64,000 bases of DNA from Alentia gelatinosa. Its lineage: Eukaryota; Annelida; Polychaeta; Phyllodocida; Polynoidae. Below are positions 32,451 through 43,100 of the stretch, piece after piece; position 1 is the stretch's first letter; each line of letters starts with the position of its first letter. The position numbers and the translations under genes were made by a program. The notes below the pieces were generated by a model. The model did not search any database and was not told the origin of the DNA. It was given only the letters and a program-made list of their open reading frames with translations. The stretch lies in NCBI GenBank assembly GCA_950022655.1, contig OX465592.1, positions 2,844,623 to 2,908,622 of the forward strand, in the 5' to 3' direction.

Positions 32451-33780
32451 ATGCGTGGAATGCACGGAATGGTAAGAAATGTTATCATATACCCTGAGCG
32501 AATGTCTCACTTTAACTGACCAGAAGTACGAATTCTGTTCGCCACTGAGTGACGAAATAATAAACATACGTCCCTCCGTACCACGTGACCACTTTCAATC
32601 TCAAAAAAGTAAATTTAAAATGGTGTTTATAATGATTTCTAGGTATAAAACAATAAGGAGACATAGTGAGTGTACCTGAACACATCTGTTCCTTGATATT
32701 TTGATCCGATATAATCACCTCGTTCTTCAAACTCGGTGAATATTTCCGACCAATCTCTGAACAGATTCCATTCAGGCACACTAACCACGTCTCCATATAA
32801 TACTGCATACAAGGCCAATACCTGCGCTAAGGACATGGTGAACCTGTGTCAAAATCTAGAATCTCGTGTAGTGCAGCGTCCCAAACAAGGCATGAATGAC
32901 GCCGTCTGTTGAGTGTTGGTCGTACTACAGCTCGACCAGTGCAGGTGGTGCCATCTGTGGAGACTCGATCGTATTAATGTGACGTCTTCCTACACATTAC
33001 ACTGGCCGCCAGAGCTACACTACGTTAGCTCTGGTGGAATCCGATCTGAACAACCTTGACTTTCACTCGCCTAGCTGATCTTCCTACTACCAGAGCAGAA
33101 TCTCTGCTGGAAGAATGAATCATTCTTCGAGCAGATCTTTTGTTTTGGTAGTCTCTGTCACAACAGGCTATTGTGGCTAGAGATTGTAGTACTCTGGAAG
33201 CCCCTTATCCATATCATTATTTTCTTTTTTTGTGTATTTTGATAAAGAGACATGAACTTAGACTTTGTTATCAATTAGTTATGTTAGTAATGCCTTGTAG
33301 TAAGTATTTATAGTTTATTTTTTACGATGTCCCAAAGTGTGCTTTGTTTCAAGATAATTGGCTCGAACTCTCTGGCCAGAAAGCGATCGGACCAGACTTA
33401 TGGGTTGGTTGCTAATCTACCTACACATTAGTTTGGCAACCAACCCCTTCTAATTTTGTGTACCTCTGGTTGCCAGTGTACCTACACATCTGAGGGTGAC
33501 TTCCCTAATGCTACGTTTACAACAGGGTCACCCGGAAACGTGAAGCACGGGGGGGGGGGGGACAAACGGAAATGTTCTTATAATATCGAATGGGACGTAC
33601 CGCTGTTGGTGCCCGTCTTCTCCAAAGCGTCACTCCTTGTTGCATCACAAATCTATTGAAACTAGAAACGGGACCCTGACCGAGGTTCCGATCGCCGAAG
33701 GTCAGCTCAGGTACATGTGTCATACGATAATTACACTGGCCACCAGAGCTACACTACGTTAGCTGTCTATCTCGGATCCA
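32450..33780. other. Stretch without a recognisable gene
   Basis: Short palindromic segments (CCAGAGCTACACTACGTTAG at 33010 and again at 33746) and a G12 run at 33549-33561. ORFs of 60-100 codons overlap each other on both strands and show no domain. Confidence 0.4.
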
Positions 33781-33784
33781 GCGT

Positions 33785-33925
33785 GTCCAGAGTGTCTCAG
33801 TGTCTTAGAGGCGTGCCCAGCTGACCATGACCAATCACTCTAGACTGAAGTACCTCATTGACCTACTGGTGCTTGATACGCTTGGATCCTAGACTCAGAC
33901 AGTTGTAGAAATGGCAATTCTGCTC
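33785..33925. repeat. Dispersed repeat, family K (right half)
   Basis: AGAGTGTCTCAGTGTCTTAG, GCTGACCATGACCAATCACT and TTGGATCCTAGACTCAG match 25690-25830. Confidence 0.65.
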
Positions 33926-34050
33926 AATATCCTTTTCCAACGAAACTTGGACCATTTGATCTCCTCAAAATAAATGTAAAAGCATGGACTTGTATAAATG
34001 TAAGCATGCATATATACATGTAGACCTATACTAGTCTGTGGTCAAAAGGA

Positions 34051-34122
34051 TGCGCCGGCCGGGAATCGAACCCGGATCGACTGCTTGGAAGGCAACCATG
34101 CTAACCGTTACACCACCGACGC
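34051..34122 (-). tRNA. tRNA-Gly (anticodon TCC)
   Basis: The minus strand reads as a 72-nt tRNA beginning GCGTCGGTGG. The acceptor stem GCGTCGG pairs with CCGGCGC (one G-U), the anticodon loop is CTTCCAA with TCC, and the T arm is CCGGG-TTCGATT-CCCGG. The internal promoter boxes are intact (A box TGGTGTAACGG; B box GGTTCGATTCC). A TTTT Pol III terminator follows at 34047-34044. There is no intron and CCA is not encoded. Two wobble pairs weaken the anticodon stem, but the gene looks functional. Confidence 0.97.
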
Positions 34123-34124
34123 TT

Positions 34125-34640
34125 ACCTGAGGATGACGGCGTTGTACAGAACATTTCTAAATAGAGATCGTAAGGGGGACACTGAACATTATACCAAAAC
34201 CGGTTTGGAAAGCAAACGACCTCTCGCTAGGCTGATCCAAAAGGGAATGTCGCCATCTCGTGACGAAAGTGGGAACTATACTCGCACACGAATTGTATAA
34301 ATTCAGAGTCTGTTCCAGATCTAGACAGTAAATTATTGCAATGTCGTAAATAATTAAAAGATCATTGTTGTTAGATATTGATATGATCGCAATAAAATAA
34401 TTGATGTAGGAATAGTTAGTACAATTCCTTGCTGGGCTGCATGAAATAGTCTGAAAGCTGTTTCTATGGTGTTAAGAGTCGACTTGCTACACAGTCATTA
34501 ACGGATATATAAACAGGCTTGAGTGTGTCTTCTTGCGGCTATTTTGTATGTGAATCAAGTTATTCAGGTTCTACGCCAGGTTAGAGGTTAAATGTAGAGT
34601 GGAGTGCTTTCATGTGCCGTTCGTGGACGGGAAAAAAGAA
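34125..34640. other. Stretch with no recognisable gene
   Basis: No exon or known repeat is seen between the tRNA and the foldback element that follows. Confidence 0.4.
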
Positions 34641-34649
34641 GGAATATTA

Positions 34650-34975
34650 GGAAACGTCCTTACTGTGGACGAAACGGTTCCTGTTCGAGGTCAGTCTTCA
34701 ATTTCATACTGCCTGCCCCATAGGCGGAAGGCAGTATGAAATCGATGACTGAACGAGAACGAGAAGCGTTTCGTCCACAGTTAGGACGTTTGCTTATTAT
34801 TATATACATTGAATTGATGAAAAAACGACATTTTAATGACTTATTAAATCAATCTCACAGCGGGCACGAACACTATTATTACTGCACCCCTGGCAGCGGG
34901 CAGTATTTCATAGATATTCGCACACAGGTATATAATAATATGCTTTACTTTATACCCATGCTGTATATACTGTAA
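34650..34975 (+). mobile_element. Element M: foldback plus a conserved short frame
   Basis: AACGTCCTTACTGTGGACGA is mirrored by CGTCCACAGTTAGGACGTTT around a 90-bp loop that contains CATACTGCC and GGCAGTATG. A frame beginning MKKRHFNDLL at 34817 and containing TPGSGQY, IDIRTQVYNN follows. An inverted copy with the same order and the same frame is at 50740-51112. The frame is not recognised. Confidence 0.65.
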
Positions 34976-35161
34976 ATACATACTGTTTCGCCATATAACA
35001 TAAACATATAACGTACGGAACAGGTTTCCGTACGACAAAATACGAAAAACTTTTCCGTTTATGTCAACTTAAACATCAGTTTGTTAGACCAAATTAAGTT
35101 GTATCAATTTCGGGTATATAGTAAATATATAACGACCTACCATGTGGTATATACACAATAC

Positions 35162-35251
35162 TGGTTTTGTGTACGAGTGGCCGTAATCTCAGAGTAGTTG
35201 ACGCGTAGTAATATACTACGAGGAGATTACGGTCACTCGTATACAAAACCA
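35162..35251. mobile_element. Short foldback with the family B centre but other arms
   Basis: Arms TGGTTTTGT.TACGAGTG and CCGTAATCTC (29 bp, 27 matching) surround GTTGACGCGTAGTAATAT at 35197-35214. Confidence 0.8.
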
Positions 35252-35734
35252 AATTTCCTTTATTGGTTTGTCAAAGTGATACATTCATATTTGTAGAGAA
35301 TTCAATAAAGATAGTTAGAGACGACCAATTTAGGATGTCAGCCTGTCAGCATGGCTTCTTGGTTTATAGTTCGTTGACTCTGTTGACGTATCAGAAATGA
35401 CGTACTTCCTGTAGGTGTGCACGCATGCGCGACGACGCGGGCCCGGATACGGAATGCTGGGAGATGTCTGGACATGCCGTGTGGTGAAAAGAAAAGTTTG
35501 TCTGTCAGTTCGTGTGGTGGCACCCCAATAAAAAGTCCGTTAGCCTAACCACGTCCTTCTCATTTATAAAAAAAATTATAACTTGAACTTGAAAGTCATT
35601 TAAGAGTTGCGGGAACTGTGGGATGGATGGTGGGACGAAGATACTTGAATAAATCGATATAATCCTACAATAAGGTGTCGTCGTGGTACAGTCATAGACC
35701 TTGACCCATATCCCACAATGAACGCGGGTAAACG

Positions 35735-35835
35735 GTTTGTATGTCTTCAAATCGGGAATCCGATGCCAGAAATGGAAATTTCAGCTATTTCTACATGTAC
35801 ATCCGAAATTATATTCAGTTTCCCTAATCATAAAT
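35735..35835 (-). repeat. Dispersed repeat, family D (inverted)
   Basis: CTTCAAATCGGGAATCCGAT, GAAATGGAAATTTCAGCTAT and CCGAAATTATATTCAG match 43560-43640 and, inverted, 38095-38185. Confidence 0.6.
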
Positions 35836-35990
35836 CAGAAGAATGTGGTTCATCGGGAGACATGCGGTCGTGGTGCGGCCAGCCAGTCGGGAGCGGATAC
35901 TTTACTTACCCGGGGCGATAATAGGGTGTTAAGTAACGTCCGGAGGGCGTATGAAGAAGAAAATACCGGGGGTGAGATAAAGTAAAGTAC

Positions 35991-36114
35991 CTGTGGAATA
36001 CGGGTCCCAGTTGGTGTGGGAGGTGGGATTGCCTCTCGTCCATTCCCACTGACTGTAACTTTCTTTGCCCAGACCCAGCCAGTAGTTCTCCGGTGAAGAC
36101 GTGACTGCTAATGT
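35991..36114 (-). CDS. Exon of a C-type lectin-like domain
   Basis: This 124-bp segment is bounded by an acceptor (TTCATACTTACAG) and a donor (CCACAG|GTACTT). It encodes TLAVTSSPENYWLGLGK, then QWEWTRGNPTSHTNW. This is the middle of a CTLD: the conserved WxGL strand followed by W.W..G and a NW motif, residues that build the hydrophobic core. It starts in phase 0 and ends in phase 1. I could not identify the exons before and after it, so the gene may be partial, have exons I missed, or be a relic. It lies on the strand opposite to the two CTLD genes further right. Confidence 0.72.
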
Positions 36115-36304
36115 CTGTAAGTATGAATCATTCAATTTATATTGTGATGAAGAGGTACATGAAAGTTTTTGAGACATTTCACAAACACATATATTTCACA
36201 TGAACAATAGCAATGAAGAAGCAAGAATCATTATTTATAGTTCGTGTAGCTATTGAAGGTGTTGATATTATATAGAGGTGTATTAATATAGGCTTATAGT
36301 GTGA

Positions 36305-36415
36305 TGTAGATATATACGCAATATTGACTGTTTTTGATCAAGGGGCCGTATGCTCCGAGAAGTTGACGCGTAGTAATATCCGAGCGCATGCGAGGATATT
36401 GCGCAACAGATATAT
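36305..36415. mobile_element. Partial foldback element, family B
   Basis: ACTGTTTTTGATCAAGG, CGTATGCTCCGAGAAGTTGA and GCGTAGTAATATCCGAGCGC match the left arm and centre of 4330-4500. The right arm is missing. Confidence 0.7.
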
Positions 36416-36582
36416 AATGTATATATTCAAACTTCAAACAGAGATATTCAAACATCATTTAGAAACAAATCTATTCGCATGCCTAGGATAATTGTCAAGA
36501 TAAAATTCTTAAAAACAACACATAATTGTTTCAACAAAGTATGTGTGTTAACTAAATAAGACATAGAAATTCAATGGTTTTA

Positions 36583-36833
36583 TTATCCAGATACCAGTTC
36601 GTCCTGAGATTGGGAGACTAATGAGTCTCCTCCATCGTCGAGAGTCCCGGGACCGGAACCGGAACCGGAACCGGAAGTGGCCGTGTTCATAAACCGGAAG
36701 TAGCTCAAGATGGCGTCTCCCGGGTCGATGACGTCCTTCCGGCAGACGCTGACTGCAGCGCAGACTGTCCAAGACAGGAAGTAGAACATGATCGGTCGGA
36801 AACGATGATATCTTTTCAATAAGCAGTATTTAT
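36583..36833 (-). CDS. Possible terminal exon of a small secreted or membrane protein
   Basis: An open frame follows a phase-1 acceptor candidate (GAGTTTAG) and encodes MFYFLSWTVCAAVSVCRKDV, then a Gly/Ser run from a (CCGGAA)n patch, and ends in TAA that overlaps an AATAAA signal. Joined to the exon at 37618-37669 the phases fit and would give 100 residues. Alternatively the hydrophobic stretch, starting at the Met at 36789, could itself be a signal peptide for the CTLD exon at 35991-36114, because a donor candidate (CTG|GTATCT) is in matching phase 0. I recognise no domain. Confidence 0.35.
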
Positions 36834-37114
36834 CTAAACTCTTGTAATACGTCAAGATGAAAGGTTGTGTTTTCCATTGGTTAATGTCTGATCAGGTTTC
36901 ATTGAGAATCGTAATCCTCTAATTCAAAATCGGAAATTTCAATTATGTATAAAAGTTTTCATATTTTGCTATATGTAACATGGAATCATTTAGAGAATAG
37001 AATTCGAAAATTTTGAACCCGTTTTGATAGATTTAAAAAGGGAGAGAAAATTCAAAACACGATAATTTTCACGCTGTACAAAAGTCGGTTCCTTATGAAA
37101 AGTTGGTGGCACAT

Positions 37115-37400
37115 AATCATTACCTGCAAGTGTTTCCATTTGCCGTATCAAGAATCACCTATAAACGACTTTTGGGTTGTAAACTGAAGACTGTCACTGA
37201 GTAATTCAACCCCGTTTGATTTCGTTTGGGGCTCAAAAGTCGATCGGTGGTGCCATATTGTATAAGGAGGAAGAGAAAAATCGTTGACCATTTCTGTTTC
37301 CACCTGACGATTATTGTACGGAATCTGTTGCATAATCGGTCGGCAGTGCAAAATACCATAATCGCTGGTCATAATCGGCAGGTGGAAATGCCACATAAAA
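37115..37400. mobile_element. MITE, family J
   Basis: GATCGGTGGTGCCATATTGT, TTTCCACCTGACGATTATTG and CATAATCGGCAGGTGGAAAT match 15205-15452. A terminal fragment follows at 37490. Confidence 0.65.
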
Positions 37401-37617
37401 CCCACATGAATACCCTGAAGCTCTTTTACTGGTCATCTCTTCCTTATTTGGTATTGGCGAATCCGAACACAATTGTCCGTTAACGCGGGGTGTCCGTTGA
37501 GTGGAAACACCACATAACTCAATTCAGGAACAACTACGGCATTGCACAATTTTGTATTTTCAGATTGGTACTCAAGCATTCCATGGATACCACATGTATA
37601 AAGATAAAAGGTCCTAC

Positions 37618-37669
37618 CTGTACTCATCAAAGCTATGCAGAGTATAATAAACCGGAAGTTGGCGGCCAT
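37618..37669 (-). CDS. Signal-peptide exon of an unidentified minus-strand gene
   Basis: ATG at 37669 is in a good context (GAAAATGGC). It opens 17 codons, MAANFRFIILCIALMST, a short basic start followed by a hydrophobic stretch, as in a secretory signal. The exon ends in phase 1 at a consensus donor (TACAG|GTAGGA). The next exon could be 36583-36833 or one I have missed. The phase-1 boundary after the signal peptide is the same as in the CTLD genes at 45.6 and 62.5 kb. Confidence 0.5.
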
Positions 37670-38084
37670 TTTCCCGGAAGTTTAGCAGCAGACGACAATT
37701 TAAAGCTGGACTAGAACTCCGCTGGGTGCTCATGGGGCCGGTAGTGTGTATATATATTTGCTGTTATGCTATTGTTATTTGGAAAGATCATATCGTGTGT
37801 TGCATAAGTGCAATGTCTAACTAATCACAAGATAAGATTGTGGTGGTGAAGTTGTCGTCAAGTGACACCAGGTGTCAGTAGTGGTCAGTGGGAGGCGGGT
37901 CCACATTATCTCACATCGATTTATCTAACACTAGTCCATCTCCATGCCTAGGTCTGGTTCACTTTGTCTCTATACGCCCTCCAGAGGTTACTAAACTCCC
38001 CATTATCGCCCAGGGTAAATACAAGTTCTGCTCGCGACTGACTGGACACACCACGACCACATGAACTATAGTTTTCCCGTTTAT

Positions 38085-38300
38085 ATTTGGAGAACCTGAT
38101 TATAATTTTGGTTTAATATGTAGAAATAGCTGAAATTAGATTTCTGACATCAAATTTCCAATTTGAATATTTATTAAAGCCGTTAAACTGGATATTTGTG
38201 GGTTACGGTTCAAGGTACATTCAATGTCGGCAACCAGCGGACACCGGAACTTGTAAACAGACTGAATTATGGGATACCTCAATAGGGTCTATGTACGGGA
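38085..38300. repeat. Dispersed repeat, family D
   Basis: TATGTAGAAATAGCTGAAAT, CATCAAATTTCCAATTTGAA, GTGGGTTACGGTTCAAGG and GAATTATGGGATACCTCAAT align with 28225-28430 and the inverted copy 43425-43660. Confidence 0.7.
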
Positions 38301-39427
38301 GCAACTCCAAGCGGATCCGACGAAATTCATAACGTTTTATATGTGGCAGGTAACAACATGAACATTTCGGTCCCTTCGCTGTCCCTTACTTTTGATCCAC
38401 CCAGGAATATTCCGTGTGGACTTTCTGTGCCATGGATAACCAGCAATCTGTGGGACCGATTCTAACGGGTAGAAAACACAGAGCAGAATAACAACATGAA
38501 CCTGGACACTGGACTCGAAGAGATTATGGAAATGTGTAACAATATCGTTGGAGAACTGGGAATTGTGTGAGATTGGAGTAAACCATTGTGGAATGGACCT
38601 GGGACCTGTTTCCTCAAACTTTCACAGAATATAGTAGATGTATTCAAGTATTCAAAAACATAGGTTGCTGTCCTAGTTTTTGAGAGAATTCAAAACTATA
38701 TTTGTCAGTACATTTCTTATGTAAGTTGAGCAAATGTAGACTGTTTTACCTATCAAAGTAGATTAACTGTATAAAACATTAAATGCACTCATTTAGAATT
38801 AAAATGAATCAGAAAGAACCAGTTTTGTATGATAATTGTCATTATTTAAAACCACCAGGTGGTGCCCGCGTGAATTGTAGGGTATGCCCTTAATTCGTTA
38901 CTAGCGACTTCGTCGTTAGAGCCTATGGTCACGCCTTTCGCTTCAACGTGAGCGGTAGATTAGACTGGTTTCCTGCGACAGGATATGGGACAGGGCTATT
39001 ATTCCGTATGACACAGGTTCAGAAGCTGATCATCGGTGTTCATAAAGGCACACGCCTAGAACCAGCATAAGGTTGTGGTCTCGGAGGCTGATCTCAGAGT
39101 AAATGGATCGGAAAACTACAGTTCTAAATTAGGTTTTCAAAATGGCTAGAATTATATCATAAGAGAAGAAGCACATCTAAGTGTAGACCTAAAAAAACAA
39201 TAGCAGGTTCGAGTTTTTACCTCAACGAGAATCTCACTCTCGTGGGTCTTGAGTCTCCAAGCTTAAGTTTGGTTCACTCTCTCTCTCTGTGCGGGATAAT
39301 CTCCAAGCGGATCCGACCAGAATCATAGTTTTTAAGATATTATAGGTAATTACAAAATTAGCAGGCATGTAGACAAATGGAATAAATAGAAGAACTATAG
39401 TTGGTAGCTGAAGAGTGAGCGGTAATT
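38300..39427. other. Intergenic stretch downstream of the sphingomyelinase-like gene
   Basis: Includes two copies of a segment with CTCCAAGCGGATCCGAC (38304 and 39293) that also occurs near 30450. I see no exon. Confidence 0.45.
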
Positions 39428-40198
39428 TTATTTGAAAGTGAACGATCCTAGCACGGGGAAATGATCCGATAGGTGGCGTATCAATCGCGGATGCTCTTCA
39501 CAATCCTCGTCTTCCGGCCAGACGTACTTCCGGTCTAGAGTAATACACAACTCACACCAGCACGCCGGGAACAAGCTCCCCCACGTGGGATACAGCGCCA
39601 TCTGTGTGGCCTTCACCGGAACTAAATTCGACTTCCGGTACAGCACCCAGTCGATCCAACCCGGGTCCCCGCTGTCGTTGACGTCATTGATGCTCGGGTC
39701 GGAAGTGACGTTGAGGGGGCCGACCATTTCCGGTATGGCGGCACCGAGGTTAGCGAGGATAACGTTGAGGTGGTCGGTTTCGTTGTAACCATCAGCATTG
39801 AGATCCCCACTGAAAATCACTGCCTCGTTTGCAGGGAGCTTCTTAGACTGCACCCAATGACCCCACTCCCCAGCCTGGGCTTCGCGGATGCTCGGGGGAC
39901 CCCCTGCCTGCAGATGGGTCGTCATAACGTGGTAGTTCCGGAAATTGCCGCTAGAGCCCTTGCGGATCTTTCCGTAGGAGACTCCCTTCGCTGCGAATTG
40001 GTCGAACGATTCGTCGTAGGAGTTCTCGTAGACGAGTTGGTCCTGGGCGAGGATGGGCCAGCGGGAGACGAGGAAGATTCCTCCGGGTTGGGGGGCGTCT
40101 GGGTCGTCGACGGTCGGCGTGGAGTGGCAGAAGCCGTAGTGACAGAAGAGCGTGCGGATGTCAAGTTGGTCGGCGAAACAACCACCCATGAAGACCTC
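39428..40198 (-). CDS. Sphingomyelinase-like gene, terminal coding exon
   Basis: The exon starts with EVFMGGCFADQLDIRTLFCH after the acceptor TATTGCATACAG and supplies the catalytic Glu, the TTH, SGDLN and SDH motifs. Its first 24 bases and the last 36 intron bases are the unit of the adjoining 60-bp array. The stop codon TAA is embedded in CAAATAAAATT, so the poly(A) signal AATAAA overlaps the stop. A 404-codon ORF on the opposite strand is a shadow of this exon and the array. Confidence 0.95.
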   Translation of the reverse strand, partial: EVFMGGCFADQLDIRTLFCHYGFCHSTPTVDDPDAPQPGGIFLVSRWPILAQDQLVYENSYDESFDQFAAKGVSYGKIRKGSSGNFRNYHVMTTHLQAGGPPSIREAQAGEWGHWVQSKKLPANEAVIFSGDLNADGYNETDHLNVILANLGAAIPEMVGPLNVTSDPSINDVNDSGDPGWIDWVLYRKSNLVPVKATQMALYPTWGSLFPACWCELCITLDRKYVWPEDEDCEEHPRLIRHLSDHFPVLGSFTFK

Positions 40199-43100
40199 CT
40201 GTATGCAATAACAAACATGAAACGTTTACGTCAAGAAACAACCACCCATGAAGACCTCCTGTATAAAACATCAAACATGAAACGTTTACGTCAAGAAACA
40301 ACCACCCATGAAGACCTCCTGTATGCAATAACAAACATGAAACGTTTACGTCAAGAAACAACCACCCATGAAGACCTCCTGTATGCAATAACAAATATGA
40401 AACGTTTACGTCAAGAAACAACCACCCATGAAGACCTCCTGTATAAAACATCAAACATGAAACGTTTACGTCAAGAAACAACCGCCCATGAAGACCTTCT
40501 GTATAAAACATCAAACATGAAACGTTTACGTCAAGAAACAACCACCCATGAAGACCTCCTGTATAAAACATCAAACATGAAACGTTTACGTCAAGAAACA
40601 ACCGCCCATGAAACCCTCCTGTATGAAATAACAAACATGAAACGTTTACGTCAAGAAACAACCACCCATGAAGACCTCCTGTATGAAATAACAAACATGA
40701 AACGTTTACGTCAAGAAACAACCGCCCATGAAACCCTCCTGTATGCAATAACAAACATGAAACGTTTACGTCAAGAAACAACCGCCCATGAAACCCTCCT
40801 GTATGAAATTACAAACATGAAACGTTTACGTCAAGAAACAACCACCCATGAAACCCTCCTGTATGCAATAACAAACATGAAACGTTTACGTCAAGAAACA
40901 ACCGCCCATGAAACCCTCCTGTATGCAAAAACAAACATGAAATGTTTACGTCAAGAAACAACCGCCCATGACCATCTCCTGTAGCAAATATCAAACATGA
41001 AATATTTACAACAAGAAACAGCTGCTGATGAAGACCTCCTGTAGCAAATATTAAACATGAAACATGATGTTTACGTCAAGAAACAACTGCCCATAAAGAC
41101 AACCTGTATCAAATATCAAACATGAAATATTTACAACAAGAAACAGCTGCCCATGAAGACCTCCTGTATTAAATATCAAACATAAAACATGATGTAGATG
41201 AATTGGTCCCTGCAGAAGCCACAGTGACAGAAGAGAGTGCAGATGTTGAGTTGGTCGGCGAAACAGCCGCCTATGAACATCTCCTGTATCAAATATCAAA
41301 CATAAGACATGTTTACTTCAAGAAGCAATCGTCCTTGAACTTCTCCTGTATCAAATATCAAACATGAAACATGATGTTTAGCCAATGGAAATGAGGTTTA
41401 TTTTCCATTGGCGTTCTAAAGAATCAACCGGCGGTTCCTGACAGCAGATCGGTGCCGAACAATCGTCCAATGGAAGCGGACTTTACTTGAGACTGACCTG
41501 GAGACCGATGACGTCGACATCCGGGTGGTTGCGGGCGATCCAGGTGGGGATCCTGCACGTGCGTTCTCTCTGCCCGTCGTTGGTGATCCAGAAGTCACGT
41601 TCCCACACGTTGTACGTCATCACCTGAGCAGAATGCACGTGCCTCATTTAACACAAACTGTATACTCAATAATGCATTGGTCAGTTATCTTATCCTACCC
41701 CTAATAAAACATACCATAGCCTTAACATTGGGTCACTGTATTCGGGCGAGCAAATTATGTAATAACATTAATTGACCAATCAGCAGCCAGAACTTGAGCG
41801 ACGGCATACTGATGCAGTCTATGAATTGTTGACGACCTTTGGCCTTACTTGGCAATTTGGCAGCTGCAAACTTCACCCTAAATTCGTTGAGGGGTGTGAC
41901 TGTCAGTGTAATATTCACCTTCAACTCGTTGACTGTCAGTGTAATATTCACCTTCAACTCGTTGACTGTCAGTGTAATATTCACTTACAACTCGTTGACT
42001 GTCAGTGTAATATTCACCGTAAACTCGTTGAGTGTCGTGACTGTCAGTGTTATATTCACCTTCAATTCGTTGAGTGGTGTTACTGTCAGACTTGGCGCTG
42101 CAGGTGCCATGCAGCGTATTATTTCCCCTTCTCGACACCAGACGTCGCCACGTCCGCGCGGGTGACTCCCAGCATGCTCCAGTCCAAATAGGTCACAGTC
42201 AGACGCCTGGCGGCCGCAGCGGTCCTCAGTGTCGTCTGCCACAGACAAAAATAATAATAACAATAATAATAATGAAAACAATGATAATAATGATATTAAT
42301 AATAATGATAATAATGATATTGATAATAACAATAATAATAACAATAATAATAATATTAATGATAATAGTAATACAGATAATAATGACAATGATAATAACA
42401 ATGATAATAACAATGATAATAACAATGATAATAACAATGATAATAACAATGATAATAACAATGATAATATGATAATAATCAAGGGGTATAACAAGAAAGA
42501 TTTGGTGTCATCTGCAGAGTGCCACAGAGAAAAATGATGATAATAATATCATCAAAAATAATAATCATGATAATAATGATAATCAAGGGGTAGAACAAGA
42601 AAGATTTCATCAGTAGATCGTTTAAAATCATTGGAGATATTCTCTGAAAATGCATATTCAAAAGCACACACACAATAGATGGTTTGGAATTGAGTTTGAA
42701 TTGTAAACAGAAGAATCTTAGATTGCTCTGTATAATAAGAAACATACTAGGAACAATTTAACATCATTACGGCACTAATAGTCAAATGCAGTGATTAAAT
42801 GATAACAAAAGGTTAAAAACTAAGATGATAATGACACGGAATAATGGAACATTCAGTGACAGCCTATAGATGAAATTACAGTAAGATCAGGGGCCTGTTT
42901 GACAATCTAAGCTTGTACATGAAGACCCTTTTCGGTACCTCCTACAAGGGTTATCGTTTGATAATGTTAAGCCTGCTGGCTAAGACAGTCCATAAGAGTT
43001 GAATAAAGTTGACCCCATCGTCCTTGGATCTCTACGACCCTCTAGGTCTTCATGTACAATCATAGATTATTAAACAGGCCCCAGGATAATGAAGGACATG

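Noticed and set aside
40161..40781. 206-codon minus-strand ORF with repeated LFLDVNVSCL
   Set aside because: It is the 60-bp array read in a frame other than that of the exon; no start, signal or splice logic supports it.
39770..40984. 404-codon plus-strand ORF with a 20-residue periodic repeat
   Set aside because: It is the antisense of the sphingomyelinase-like terminal exon and of the 60-bp array, whose period is a multiple of three; the minus strand has the domain and the splice sites.
42229..42537. Asn/Asp-rich and Leu/Ser-rich ORFs over 100 codons
   Set aside because: They are translations of an AAT/GAT microsatellite in an intron.
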